Positions 5,990 to 13,697 of a stretch of 14,023 nucleotides of DNA are shown here, piece after piece. The notes beneath the pieces were generated by a model, which did not search any database, was not told where the DNA came from, and saw nothing but the letters and a program-made list of their open reading frames with translations. Position numbers and translations under genes: made by a program. This stretch comes from Spirochaetales bacterium (GTDB taxonomy: Bacteria; Spirochaetota; Spirochaetia; ARS1246): positions 1-14,023 of the forward strand of contig JAFGHN010000040.1 in NCBI GenBank assembly GCA_016930115.1, read 5' to 3'. Every line of letters begins with the position of its first letter. Position 1 is the stretch's first letter.

Positions 5990-7879
5990 ATGCCAAAGGG
6001 TTACTCAGGGAATGTGTTGCGCGTAAATCTCAACAATGCCAGGTTCACCGTGGAACATCCGGATGAGCTTTTCTACCGCCGTTATTTGGGCGGCTGGGGG
6101 TTCGTGGCCTACTATCTGCTCACTGAAATAGAGCCGGGAATCGATCCGCTGGGACCGGACAATAAGCTTGTGTTCGCCCCGGGCATTTTCACAGGCGTGC
6201 GCCTTTCGGGAAGCGGCCGCTCGGCGGTGGGCGCGAAGAGCCCGCTCACCGGCGGGTTCGGTGAAGGTGACGTCGGCGGTTATTTCGGCGTTGAGCTTGC
6301 GCATGCCGGGTGGGACGCCGTGATTTTCGAAGGGAAATCCGAGAAACCGGTGTACCTTGCGATTCAGGACGACAAATATGAGCTGAAGGACGCTTCGCAC
6401 GTATGGGGTAAGGACACATGGGAAACCCAAGAGATGCTAAAAAAGGAACTCGGTGATTCGCGGACTCGGCTTGCCGTGATCGGTCCTGCAGGCGAAACGC
6501 AGATCCCTCTTTCATGCATCATTAACGACGATAATCGCGCGGTCGGCCGCACGGGGCTCGGGGCCGTCATGGGGTCGAAAAACCTGAAAGCTCTTGCGGT
6601 GAGAGGCACTCTGGGTAAGGAAGTCCACGACGAGGCCAAAATCAAAGAGATAGCCAAGTGGATGGCGGCTGACGCCAAGCCTGCCTGGGAGGGACGGCGG
6701 CTCTACGGTACCGGCAGCATCCTGTTGAGCCTCAACGCCGGAGGCGGGCTGCCGACGCGGAACTTCAAGGAAGGGCAGTTTGAGGAGGCGGAAAAGGTTT
6801 CCGGCCCGGCGATGGCGGAAACCATACTCGTCGACAAACCTACCTGCTACGCTTGCGTGGTACGCTGCAAACGGAGAGTAGAGATCCCTGACGGACCGTA
6901 CAAGACAGACAAGAAATGGGGCGGTCCTGAGTACGAAACCGTCGGCTCATTCGGGACGAACTGCGGCATTGGAGATCTGGCGGCAATATCGAAAGCAAAC
7001 GCAATCTGCAATGCCGCCGGGCTCGACACCATAGGCGCCGGCATGATGGTTTCCTTTACCATGGAGTGTTTTGAGAACGGCATCATCGATGAGAAAGATA
7101 CCGGAGGCATAAAGGCCAATTTCGGCAATGTCGAAGCCATGCTGCAGCTTCTCGAAATGCTGAAAGATCGCAAAGGCATCGGCGTTTTGCTCGCACGGGG
7201 TTACAAACCCTGCATCGAAAAATGGGGGAAAGAAGCCGAGAAGTACGCGGTACACGTAAAATGGCAAGCCTTCCCGATGCACGAGCCAAGGTTCAAATGC
7301 GGTCTCGGTCTTGGATACGCCGTATCGCCGACAGGTGCGGATCACATGCACAATTTGCATGATACGATCCTGGAAAGCCCCGCCGGATTAGGCGCCGTCA
7401 GGGCTTACGGCGTTCATGAACCGCTTTCCGCTCAGGATCTGAGCCCGGCGAAGGTGCGCGCCCTCTACTACAATACCATGACACAGACGTTGAAGAACAT
7501 GATAGGGATGTGCCACTTTCCTCCCTTTGTCCCCAACCTGACGACGGAAGTGGTGAGAGCCGTGACCGGATGGGACACATCGCTGTTCGAGCTATTCAAA
7601 GCGGCCGAACGCGGTTGGACGATGGCGCGGGCATTCAATATCAGAGAAGGCATCGACGCTTCTGCCGATAATCTTCCGGACAGGTTTTTCGAGGCATTCA
7701 CTTCCGGCCCGTTGAAAGGTAAGGTACATACTCGGGAGGAATTTCAGCACGCGAAGGAGATCTATTATCAGCTTGCCGGTTGGGATCGCAAGACCGGAAA
7801 GCCAACCGAAGGCAAATACGCTGATCTCGCCTTGGATTGGCTGGCCGGTAAGATGGCCGAGCTGAAACTCGTCGGCTGA
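5990..7879 (+). CDS. Aldehyde:ferredoxin oxidoreductase family tungstoenzyme, paralog 3
   Basis: A 629-residue AOR-family enzyme, collinear with the two upstream paralogs over 623 residues and carrying a six-residue C-terminal extension (ELKLVG). The Fe-S ligands C286, C289, C293 and C508, the NRAVGR block (182-187), GAVMGSKNLKA (191-201), GPEYET (312-317), GLDTI (344-348) and DHMHNLHD (451-458) are all intact. It is predicted to be a cytoplasmic W/Mo bis-pterin aldehyde oxidoreductase using ferredoxin. It is the most divergent of the three in the stretch after the N-terminal domain (about 211-250) and in the stretch around 459-480, so it may prefer a different substrate. AGAGGAG (5976-5982) precedes the ATG by seven bases. 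No convincing promoter lies in the 119-base gap from paralog 2, so transcription likely comes from upstream through the hairpin. The SufC/SufB-like pair follows 81 bases later. Confidence 0.95.
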   Translation: MPKGYSGNVLRVNLNNARFTVEHPDELFYRRYLGGWGFVAYYLLTEIEPGIDPLGPDNKLVFAPGIFTGVRLSGSGRSAVGAKSPLTGGFGEGDVGGYFGVELAHAGWDAVIFEGKSEKPVYLAIQDDKYELKDASHVWGKDTWETQEMLKKELGDSRTRLAVIGPAGETQIPLSCIINDDNRAVGRTGLGAVMGSKNLKALAVRGTLGKEVHDEAKIKEIAKWMAADAKPAWEGRRLYGTGSILLSLNAGGGLPTRNFKEGQFEEAEKVSGPAMAETILVDKPTCYACVVRCKRRVEIPDGPYKTDKKWGGPEYETVGSFGTNCGIGDLAAISKANAICNAAGLDTIGAGMMVSFTMECFENGIIDEKDTGGIKANFGNVEAMLQLLEMLKDRKGIGVLLARGYKPCIEKWGKEAEKYAVHVKWQAFPMHEPRFKCGLGLGYAVSPTGADHMHNLHDTILESPAGLGAVRAYGVHEPLSAQDLSPAKVRALYYNTMTQTLKNMIGMCHFPPFVPNLTTEVVRAVTGWDTSLFELFKAAERGWTMARAFNIREGIDASADNLPDRFFEAFTSGPLKGKVHTREEFQHAKEIYYQLAGWDRKTGKPTEGKYADLALDWLAGKMAELKLVG

Positions 7880-7908
7880 CCTGGACAGCCACGGTGTCAA
7901 ACGATTAT

Positions 7909-7940
7909 CGCGGGGCCTGAGCCCTGCGTGGTCTGTCTTT
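7909..7940 (+). terminator. Possible weak terminator before the SufC-like gene
   Basis: CGCGGGGC (7909-7916) pairs with GCCCTGCG (7921-7928), 8 bp with one G-U pair and a CTGA loop. The next bases are mixed (TGGTCTGTCTTT), with no immediate T-run, so termination would be inefficient at best. The hairpin lies between AOR paralog 3 and the SufC-like gene and may only modulate expression. Confidence 0.35.
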
Positions 7941-7960
7941 AAGAACAAAATGGAGTGGAT

Positions 7961-8704
7961 ATGGGAATCCTGGAACTCGAAAACGTTAGTCTCGTGCTCA
8001 ACAACCAAGCAATCCTCGACGGCATTACGCTCGACATTTGGGAAGGCCACATCCACGCGGTTGTGGGCCCCAACGGAGCGGGAAAGACAACGCTTGCCGC
8101 CGTAATCATGGGGTTGAAAGGTTACGAGCACTTTGGCGGAGAGATCCGTTTCGATGGGCAGAGCCTCCGAGGGATGAGCGTGAGCGATAGGGCCAAGGCG
8201 GGGATCACCATGGGGTGGCAGGAACCGGCCCGGTTCGAGGGGCTCACAGTCCGGCAGTTTCTGAACGCGTCTAGCCGTAATGGAAAGGACAGCGAGATCG
8301 AAGAGGCCATGGCGCAGGTCGGGCTCAGGCCCGAGGTATACTTAAGCCGCGCCGTCGACCGCACGTTGAGCGGGGGAGAACGTAAGAAAGTAGAGCTCGC
8401 TTCTATTCTGGTCATGAAACCAAGGCTGTTGCTTCTTGATGAGCCGGATTCCGGCATAGATGTCGCGTCTCTGGAGAATATCTTCAATGCTCTGAAGCAG
8501 TTGAAACGCAACGGAGCAACCGTACTGCTGATTACCCATAGCAACGCTGTTCTCCGTCAGGCGGAGCACGCTTTTCTCATGTGTTGCGGCCGGCAGATAA
8601 TGAAAGGAGACATCGAAAAAATCCTTCCTTACTTTGAGGGCGAATGTATACCCTGCGATCACAAAAACAGACCCTTGGTGGAGACAGAGGTGCCGGGATT
8701 ATGA
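7961..8704 (+). CDS. SufC-like (SmsC) ABC-type ATPase for Fe-S cluster assembly
   Basis: A 247-residue soluble ABC ATPase. It carries Walker A GPNGAGKT (36-43), a Q-loop (Q87 in GWQEPARF), the signature LSGGE (136-140), Walker B LLLLDEPDSGID (156-167) and an H-loop histidine (H193). The sequence WQEPARFEGLTVRQFL and the signature followed by RKKVELASIL are typical of SufC rather than of importer ATPases. SufC partners SufB/SufD and uses ATP to remodel the scaffold during [Fe-S] cluster assembly in the cytoplasm. The start is the ATG at 7961, with GGAG (7952-7955) five bases upstream; a GTG at 7955 lies on top of this site and is unlikely. The stop overlaps the start of the SufB-like gene by four bases (ATGA), implying translational coupling. 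Odd features are C208-C209 and a C-terminal C-x2-C (C229, C232). The pair without SufD, SufS or SufU/E fits the minimal two-gene SUF-like system (SMS) known from anaerobes and archaea. Confidence 0.88.
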   Translation: MGILELENVSLVLNNQAILDGITLDIWEGHIHAVVGPNGAGKTTLAAVIMGLKGYEHFGGEIRFDGQSLRGMSVSDRAKAGITMGWQEPARFEGLTVRQFLNASSRNGKDSEIEEAMAQVGLRPEVYLSRAVDRTLSGGERKKVELASILVMKPRLLLLDEPDSGIDVASLENIFNALKQLKRNGATVLLITHSNAVLRQAEHAFLMCCGRQIMKGDIEKILPYFEGECIPCDHKNRPLVETEVPGL

Positions 8705-9624
8705 AAAACGCGGAAATACTTGTTCAAGCAGCGGGAATCGATGATGCCCTGCAGGACTCGGAGACAGCGCATCTCGTTCTTGACGTCAACAAGGTGGTGC
8801 AGAGCCATCTGGTACCGGGATTGCGCATTGAAACGTCCGAGGAGAAGGGCGGCATCCGGGCGGAAATCCGCGTGGAAGACGGCGCGAATATTGTGAAACG
8901 CGTCCACCTCTGCTTTGGCGTCACTCAGCCGGAAGCCATACAACGGATTATTCTCAACATTCAAATCGGCAGCGAAGCCGGCATCGATGTGCTTGCTCAC
9001 TGCGTTTTCCCTCAGGCAGTCGATATCGAGCACATCATGGATGCTGAAATCACTGTTGGTGAGGGCAGCAGATACTCCTATCTTGAAAGCCATGTGCACA
9101 GCGATGACGGCGGCCTGAAAGTGCTTCCAAAGGCAAGGATTACCCTTGGCGAGCGTTCGCGTTTCAAAACGGAGTTCCAGCTCGTACGGGGCCGTGTCGG
9201 GTATATGGATATCGATTACGAGGCGATATGCGGCGAAGAGAGCGTCCTTGAAATGTTGAGCAAGATCAGCGGTAGGGAGGACGATTATATCAAGATACGG
9301 GAAGTCGCGTTTCTCCAGGGAAAGGGAGCGCGAGGTTATCTGACATCACGCGTCGCTGTGAGGGACCGGGCAAGAGCGGAAGTATACAATAAATTGGTGG
9401 CCACCGCCGCCGGTGCCAGGGGGCACGTCGACTGCAAGGAGATTATCAAGGACCAAGGTGTCGCTTCAGCGGTTCCGGTAGTTGAGGTAAGACATCCTCA
9501 GGCCCACATCACTCACGAGGCGGCCATCGGTAGTGTCGACAACAAACAGCTTGAGACCCTCATGTCGCGTGGTCTGGATGAAGACAGCGCCTCGGATCTT
9601 ATCATCGCCGGATTACTGGCTTGA
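8701..9624 (+). CDS. SufB/SufD-family scaffold protein, minimal type (SmsB-like)
   Basis: A 307-residue protein of the SufBD family, shorter than E. coli SufB (about 495) and lacking its long N-terminal region. The beta-helix core occupies most of the length. The C-terminal helical part contains HITHEAAIGSVDNKQL (269-284) and LMSRGLDEDSASDLIIAGLL, the family's SufC-binding end. C245 lies 28 residues before E273, close to the 29-residue spacing of C405 and E434 in E. coli SufB, and H272 matches H433. These are residues known to matter for cluster assembly, so I read it as a working scaffold (SufB-type) rather than SufD-type. The start is the ATG at 8701 overlapping the stop of the ATPase gene; GAGG (8687-8690) lies ten bases upstream. 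It should form the Fe-S assembly complex with the upstream ATPase. No cysteine desulfurase or sulfur carrier is in the window, so sulfur would come from elsewhere or from sulfide. Confidence 0.87.
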   Translation: MKNAEILVQAAGIDDALQDSETAHLVLDVNKVVQSHLVPGLRIETSEEKGGIRAEIRVEDGANIVKRVHLCFGVTQPEAIQRIILNIQIGSEAGIDVLAHCVFPQAVDIEHIMDAEITVGEGSRYSYLESHVHSDDGGLKVLPKARITLGERSRFKTEFQLVRGRVGYMDIDYEAICGEESVLEMLSKISGREDDYIKIREVAFLQGKGARGYLTSRVAVRDRARAEVYNKLVATAAGARGHVDCKEIIKDQGVASAVPVVEVRHPQAHITHEAAIGSVDNKQLETLMSRGLDEDSASDLIIAGLLA

Positions 9625-9714
9625 AAAACGATATCATAGTTCTTCTCTTAAGAAGACCCTGATCAAGAGTGTTTTGTTCAGCCGCCGGGGTCCGGTGAGC
9701 TATCGAAATCTTCG

Positions 9715-9743
9715 TTGACAGCCGGGTAAACCCATACTATCAT
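9715..9743 (+). promoter_or_regulatory. Sigma-70-type promoter for the ABC importer operon
   Basis: A perfect -35 box TTGACA (9715-9720) and TATCAT (9738-9743, five of six consensus bases) are separated by exactly 17 bases. Transcription should start near 9750, giving a leader of about 30 bases before the first permease gene. It shows that the importer can be expressed independently of the AOR and SufC/SufB genes. Confidence 0.75.
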
Positions 9744-9780
9744 CAGCAGGGATAACGCCTTTTTCAAAGGGAGAAAAGGT

Positions 9781-10755
9781 ATGCGTGCATACATAACGAG
9801 AAGACTTCTTTACCTGATCCCTACCTTGTTTGGAGTCACCATAATCCTCTTCTTCGTAGTTCAGCTCATCCCCGGGGACGTGATCGACAGAATGCAACAG
9901 GTCCCGGACATAAAGCTCGACAGGGAAGAGCTCGAGCGACAGCTCGGATTGGACAAACCGCTCATCGTTCAATACGCGCGCTGGATGGGATTCATCCCCG
10001 ACGTGAACGGTGAGTATACCGGTATTATGCAGGGCGATCTTGGGCAGTCACATCTCCAGAAGACCTCTGTAATTCAATTGGTATCGATTTCTTGGCCCAT
10101 TACCCTCGAGCTCGGGTTATTCGCGTTTATCATAGCCCAGGCACTGGCCCTGCCCATCGGCACCTATTCTGCGATACGGCAGGACAGGATAGGCGACTAC
10201 GTGGCCCGCAGTTTTTCCATTCTGGCCGTGGCCGTACCCAGCTTTTGGCTCGGAACGATGGTGATGATCTTCCCCGCTCTCTGGTGGGATTACATGCCGC
10301 CTATGATGATAGTCCGGTTTTTCGATGATCCGTTGGAGAACATACGTATGTTTTTCGCGCCGGTTATTGTGTTGGGATTGAGCGCCTCCGGGGCGAGCAT
10401 GAGGATTACACGAACGCAGGTGCTTGAAGTCTTGCGGCAGGATTACATCAGGACCGCCTGGGCGAAAGGTTTCACGGAGAGGGTGGTCATCATACGGCAC
10501 GCTCTTAAGAACGCCCTCATCCCCGTCATCAGCGGGATGGGACTACAGGTGCCCGTCTTGATCGGCGGTACCGTTATCATAGAAGACATATTCTGCCTTC
10601 CAGGGATGGGCAGGTTGATCATCAACTCGCTGTTGGAACGGGATAAAGAGTTGACCTGCGGTGTCATCCTTATTTTCGGTTTCGTCCTTGTCTTCATCAA
10701 TCTGTTGGTAGACTTGAGCTATGCCTTTTTTGACCCCAGGGTCCAGTACAAGTAG
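9781..10755 (+). CDS. Peptide/oligopeptide-type ABC transporter permease (DppB/OppB-like)
   Basis: A 324-residue inner-membrane permease of the binding-protein-dependent transport family, near the usual DppB length. The N-terminal helix (about 9-30) in the context RRLLYLIPTLFGVTIILFF and the PGD motif (31-33) are typical of DppB/OppB/NikB proteins. A large periplasmic loop (about 34-103) is followed by about five further helices. The cytoplasmic EAA loop that contacts the ATPase is at about 223-243 (YIRTAWAKGF...HALKN), and the C-terminal DLSYAFFDPR is also typical. It should form a heterodimer with the next gene product, which starts 11 bases after its stop. The start ATG at 9781 has GGGAG and AAGG upstream (9769-9779). 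The family imports dipeptides, oligopeptides, nickel chelates, glutathione or some sugars, so the substrate is open. It has its own promoter. Confidence 0.92.
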   Translation: MRAYITRRLLYLIPTLFGVTIILFFVVQLIPGDVIDRMQQVPDIKLDREELERQLGLDKPLIVQYARWMGFIPDVNGEYTGIMQGDLGQSHLQKTSVIQLVSISWPITLELGLFAFIIAQALALPIGTYSAIRQDRIGDYVARSFSILAVAVPSFWLGTMVMIFPALWWDYMPPMMIVRFFDDPLENIRMFFAPVIVLGLSASGASMRITRTQVLEVLRQDYIRTAWAKGFTERVVIIRHALKNALIPVISGMGLQVPVLIGGTVIIEDIFCLPGMGRLIINSLLERDKELTCGVILIFGFVLVFINLLVDLSYAFFDPRVQYK

Positions 10756-10766
10756 AGGAAGATGGA

Positions 10767-11693
10767 ATGGCTGATGCTTCTTTAGAACACGTCCTGGAAA
10801 AGCGATTCACTTTTCTTGATTTCTGGAAACGCCTGGTGAGAGAGAAACCGGTGGGTACCGTTGGCGGTGTTATTACCGTGTTTCTGCTTTTCACCGCCAT
10901 TTTTGCAGACCTCATTGCTCCCTACGGTATGAATGAGACTTTTGTGGGCTCCCCTCTGTCGGGTTCGTCGCCGGAACACTGGCTGGGTACGGACAACCTG
11001 GGACGGGACATACTGACACGTATCATATACGGCGCCCGTATTTCGGTAATTGTCGGCCTCTCCGCCGCTACTCTCGGTACGATTATCTCCGCAATCATCG
11101 GTATAGTTTCCGCATACCTCGGTGGTACCGTCGACATGGTGGTGCAGCGGTTCGTAGACACCTGGATGTGCTTTCCAGCTCTCATTATTTCGATGGTGCT
11201 GGTCATCGGGCTTGGTGCGAGTATCTGGTCGATCATCCTTGCGCTGGCGTTCACCTGGGGTGTTCCGGGATCAAGGGTGGTACGGGGAGCGGTTATCAGT
11301 ATCAGAGAGAATGCGTATGTGGACGCGGCACGATCGATCGGCTGTTCTACGCCGAGAGTGCTTATGCGGCACATCCTCCCCAACGTTACGGCTACCTTGA
11401 TCATCCTTTTCAGTATCAGAATGCCGGCAATGGTGCTGGCGGAGGCTTCCTTGAGCTTTCTCGGCTTCGGTATCCCGCCTCCTGATCCGAGCTGGGGGAG
11501 CATGTTGAGCGGCCCCGGCCGCCAATATATGTTGCGGTCCCCCATGATGGCCGTGTGGCCCGGGCTTGCGCTCGCGGTAGTTGTCTATGGAGTGAATATG
11601 TTCGGTGATGCGGTGAGAGATCTGCTGGATCCCCGGTTACGTGGCGGAGTGGCGCGCTACGATTCGAAGGTGAAGAGACCCAGATCGCGTTAG
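10767..11693 (+). CDS. Peptide/oligopeptide-type ABC transporter permease (DppC/OppC-like)
   Basis: A 308-residue inner-membrane permease. A cytoplasmic N-terminal segment (1-28) precedes helix 1 (about 29-51). The DppC hallmarks are clear: HWLGTDNLGRD (71-81), the EAA loop YVDAARSIGC...HILPNV (184-207), LSFLGFGIPPPDPSWG (229-244) and DLLDPRLRG near the end (286-293). It should pair with the upstream DppB-like subunit to form the membrane channel of a binding-protein-dependent importer. The ATG at 10767 is preceded by GAGGAAG, and the 11-base gap from the previous stop shows one operon. The two ATPase subunits (DppD/DppF type) that normally drive this importer are not found anywhere in the window. 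The binding-protein gene follows after 158 bases. Confidence 0.92.
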   Translation: MADASLEHVLEKRFTFLDFWKRLVREKPVGTVGGVITVFLLFTAIFADLIAPYGMNETFVGSPLSGSSPEHWLGTDNLGRDILTRIIYGARISVIVGLSAATLGTIISAIIGIVSAYLGGTVDMVVQRFVDTWMCFPALIISMVLVIGLGASIWSIILALAFTWGVPGSRVVRGAVISIRENAYVDAARSIGCSTPRVLMRHILPNVTATLIILFSIRMPAMVLAEASLSFLGFGIPPPDPSWGSMLSGPGRQYMLRSPMMAVWPGLALAVVVYGVNMFGDAVRDLLDPRLRGGVARYDSKVKRPRSR

Positions 11694-11851
11694 TTTGACA
11701 GTTGGGGTGCAACGTGCGAAACTAGAAAAAAGAGCCGTGGGCATCTCGATGACTTGTTGCCTGAAAAGGGGGTACAAGATGCATTACCCTTAGAGAAGCG
11801 GAGAGTGTGACGAGTCGGATTAAGCTAGTTGAATACAGAAAGGAGAGTGAC

Positions 11852-13603
11852 ATGAAAAAAATACTTTTGGTCTTTGTGGTACTTGCCGGGTTTGTTTTTG
11901 GCGGCACCGTATTTGCCGGTCCGTCGACAGAAGCCCCGGCAGGAGAAATGGCGGCCTCAACCGGCGAGCCGCAGTACGGCGGTACCCTCACCCTGTTCAT
12001 CAGGCACGACTATGATCCCCCGGGGCCGGACATCAAGGATGCCTTCCGTGATTCGTTTCACTGGCTGGATTTTTTGCAGCAGAAACCGATCGTAGGCGAT
12101 TATGAAACCTACGGACCCATGGGCAGCGGCGTGTATGAGTTTGGGCTTCTGGGAGCTATCCCTGACAAGTACCAGAAAGGCCTGCTGCTCGAGAGCTGGG
12201 AAACCACTTTTGAGAAATTGACCTGGCATGTGAGACCGGGAATTTACTGGGCGCCCACCGCGACTCAAAGCGCCTGGATGAAAGCGAGAGAGTTCACCGC
12301 GGCGGATCTTGTGAACGATATCGTAGAATTCGCCAATTCCCCCTATAAACGGAGATTTGACGGCCTGTTGAAACCCGAGGGTGTAAAGCAGATAGATAAG
12401 TACACCCTGGAGATCTGGTTTGATCAGAGATTCTCCGCCGATGTCTTCTACTTCATCGGCTACGAAGACCGCTCTGTCGTCGCCCCGCCCGAGTTGCAGG
12501 CCGCGCCGGGCCGCGCCGGGAAGTGGGAAAACCAGGTCGGCACCGGCCCGTGGCAGTTTGACGAATACGTAGTAGGCGCGTATTTCGCCATGCAAAGGAA
12601 TAAAGATTATTGGGACACGACGGTCATAGGCGGTAAGGAATATCAATTGCCCTTCATAGATCGTGTCGTACTACCGATCATCCCTGACGAAACTACACGT
12701 TTGGCGGCGATGAAAACGGGAAAGGCGGACCTTGATGAACATATAAACAGTCCCAACTGGGATACCATGGACAAGGTTCAAGGTATTATGGCGAAGAATA
12801 TCATCGGCGGCGCGAACGACCGTGTGGTGCTGCGGGCAAATCAGCCTCCTTTCAATGATGTAAGGGTCCGGAACGCGTTGTTCATGGCTACCGATCTGAC
12901 CAAGGCCCAGTCGATACGCGGCGCGGAAGGCCTGCCGATTCACTTCTTCCCGATCTATCCCGGCGCCCCGTCCTATACCGCGCTGGAAAAACTGCCTGCC
13001 GATATCAAACAGCTGTATGAATACAACCCTGAAAAAGCGAAAAAGCTGCTTGCGGAAGCGGGTTATCCCAACGGATTTGAGATGAATTTCAACACCGATT
13101 CTGAAGTCCTCCAGGCGATGGACCTCGCGGCCCTCTGCGCGGACCAATGGGGAAAGATCGGCGTAAAAGTCACCATCATCCCCCGGGACAGCGTGGAGCA
13201 CACCAGGATGAAGTACAGCCATGCCGATCCGCCTCTCTGGACCGGTGCGCTGTATGATCACCTGCTGGAAGCCAGTGAAACGAGAATGTACACCTACTAT
13301 CACAAGACCGGCGTTGACCTCAACTACGCGGACTGGTCGAACAAAAGGCTCGACGAGCTGTGCGAGCTGATGGAAGCGGAGCTCGATCCTGACATACAGC
13401 AGAAGTACATCAAGGAAGCCGGCGATATACTGATGCGCGAGGGCCCCTACATCCCGGCGACCATCATTCCTACGAGGATCTTCTGGTGGCCGTGGGTAAA
13501 GAATTACTGGGGCGCGTACACAATTCAGGATGACTGCAACTTCTCCGAGACTACGGCCTACATGTGGATCGATCAGGACCTGAAGAAGCAGATGGGATAC
13601 TAA
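11852..13603 (+). CDS. Periplasmic solute-binding protein, family 5 (DppA/OppA-like)
   Basis: A 583-residue extracytoplasmic binding protein of the SBP_bac_5 family, which delivers peptides or other solutes to DppBC-type permeases. The start is the ATG at 11852 with AAAGGAG (11839-11845) six bases upstream; a GTG at 11807 in the same frame would put 15 polar residues before the signal peptide and is rejected. The Sec signal peptide has K2-K3, a hydrophobic core (4-18) and a cleavage site after A22 (TVFA|GP). No lipobox cysteine is present, so it is soluble in the periplasm. A short Pro/Ala/Thr/Ser/Glu-rich linker follows, then YGGTLTL, the usual start of the family fold. The QVGTGPWQFDEY and NKDYW blocks and a C-terminal domain rich in Trp and Tyr also fit. 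It is last in the importer operon and ends before a strong terminator. The substrate is not determinable from the sequence. Confidence 0.92.
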   Translation: MKKILLVFVVLAGFVFGGTVFAGPSTEAPAGEMAASTGEPQYGGTLTLFIRHDYDPPGPDIKDAFRDSFHWLDFLQQKPIVGDYETYGPMGSGVYEFGLLGAIPDKYQKGLLLESWETTFEKLTWHVRPGIYWAPTATQSAWMKAREFTAADLVNDIVEFANSPYKRRFDGLLKPEGVKQIDKYTLEIWFDQRFSADVFYFIGYEDRSVVAPPELQAAPGRAGKWENQVGTGPWQFDEYVVGAYFAMQRNKDYWDTTVIGGKEYQLPFIDRVVLPIIPDETTRLAAMKTGKADLDEHINSPNWDTMDKVQGIMAKNIIGGANDRVVLRANQPPFNDVRVRNALFMATDLTKAQSIRGAEGLPIHFFPIYPGAPSYTALEKLPADIKQLYEYNPEKAKKLLAEAGYPNGFEMNFNTDSEVLQAMDLAALCADQWGKIGVKVTIIPRDSVEHTRMKYSHADPPLWTGALYDHLLEASETRMYTYYHKTGVDLNYADWSNKRLDELCELMEAELDPDIQQKYIKEAGDILMREGPYIPATIIPTRIFWWPWVKNYWGAYTIQDDCNFSETTAYMWIDQDLKKQMGY

Positions 13604-13646
13604 GCCGATGTAACATATCGGTTCTTAGGTTGTACCGAAATTCTAT

Positions 13647-13677
13647 GGGGCGGGGGAAATCCCTCGCCCCTTTTTTT
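13647..13677 (+). terminator. Strong Rho-independent terminator after the binding-protein gene
   Basis: GGGGCGGGGG (13647-13656) pairs with CCCTCGCCCC (13661-13670), a ten-pair stem with one G-U pair and an AAAT loop, followed directly by seven T residues (13671-13677). This is the clearest terminator in the window. It closes the importer operon and separates it from the secreted-protein gene that starts at 13698. Confidence 0.92.
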
Positions 13678-13697
13678 CGCGACTGCGGGAGGGTGAT

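Noticed and set aside
2781..7179. Minus-strand open frames of about 106-110 codons at the same relative place in all three AOR genes (2781-3101, 4856-5176, 6847-7179), encoding similar peptides
   Set aside because: They are the antisense of the highly conserved Cys-motif region of the AOR proteins, so their mutual similarity follows from the sense strand. They have no ribosome binding sites and no independent support.
1924..7879. AOR paralogs as BamB-type benzoyl-CoA reductase catalytic subunits
   Set aside because: BamB belongs to the same superfamily but normally sits with BamC and other Bam subunits, none of which is present. The motifs here fit general AORs equally well or better.
9641..9656. 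Hairpin TCTTCT-CTTA-AGAAGA after the SufB-like gene as a terminator
   Set aside because: The stem is short and A-T rich, with no T-run after it. It is too weak to call.
11695..11723. TTGACA (11695-11700) just after the DppC-like gene as a promoter for the binding protein
   Set aside because: No acceptable -10 box lies 16-18 bases downstream (the bases there are GAAACT or similar). The 158-base gap shows nothing else I can support.
11957..13303. Long minus-strand open frames inside the solute-binding-protein gene (11957-12646 and 12671-13303)
   Set aside because: They are shadows of a clear SBP family 5 gene on the plus strand, with no signal or domain of their own.
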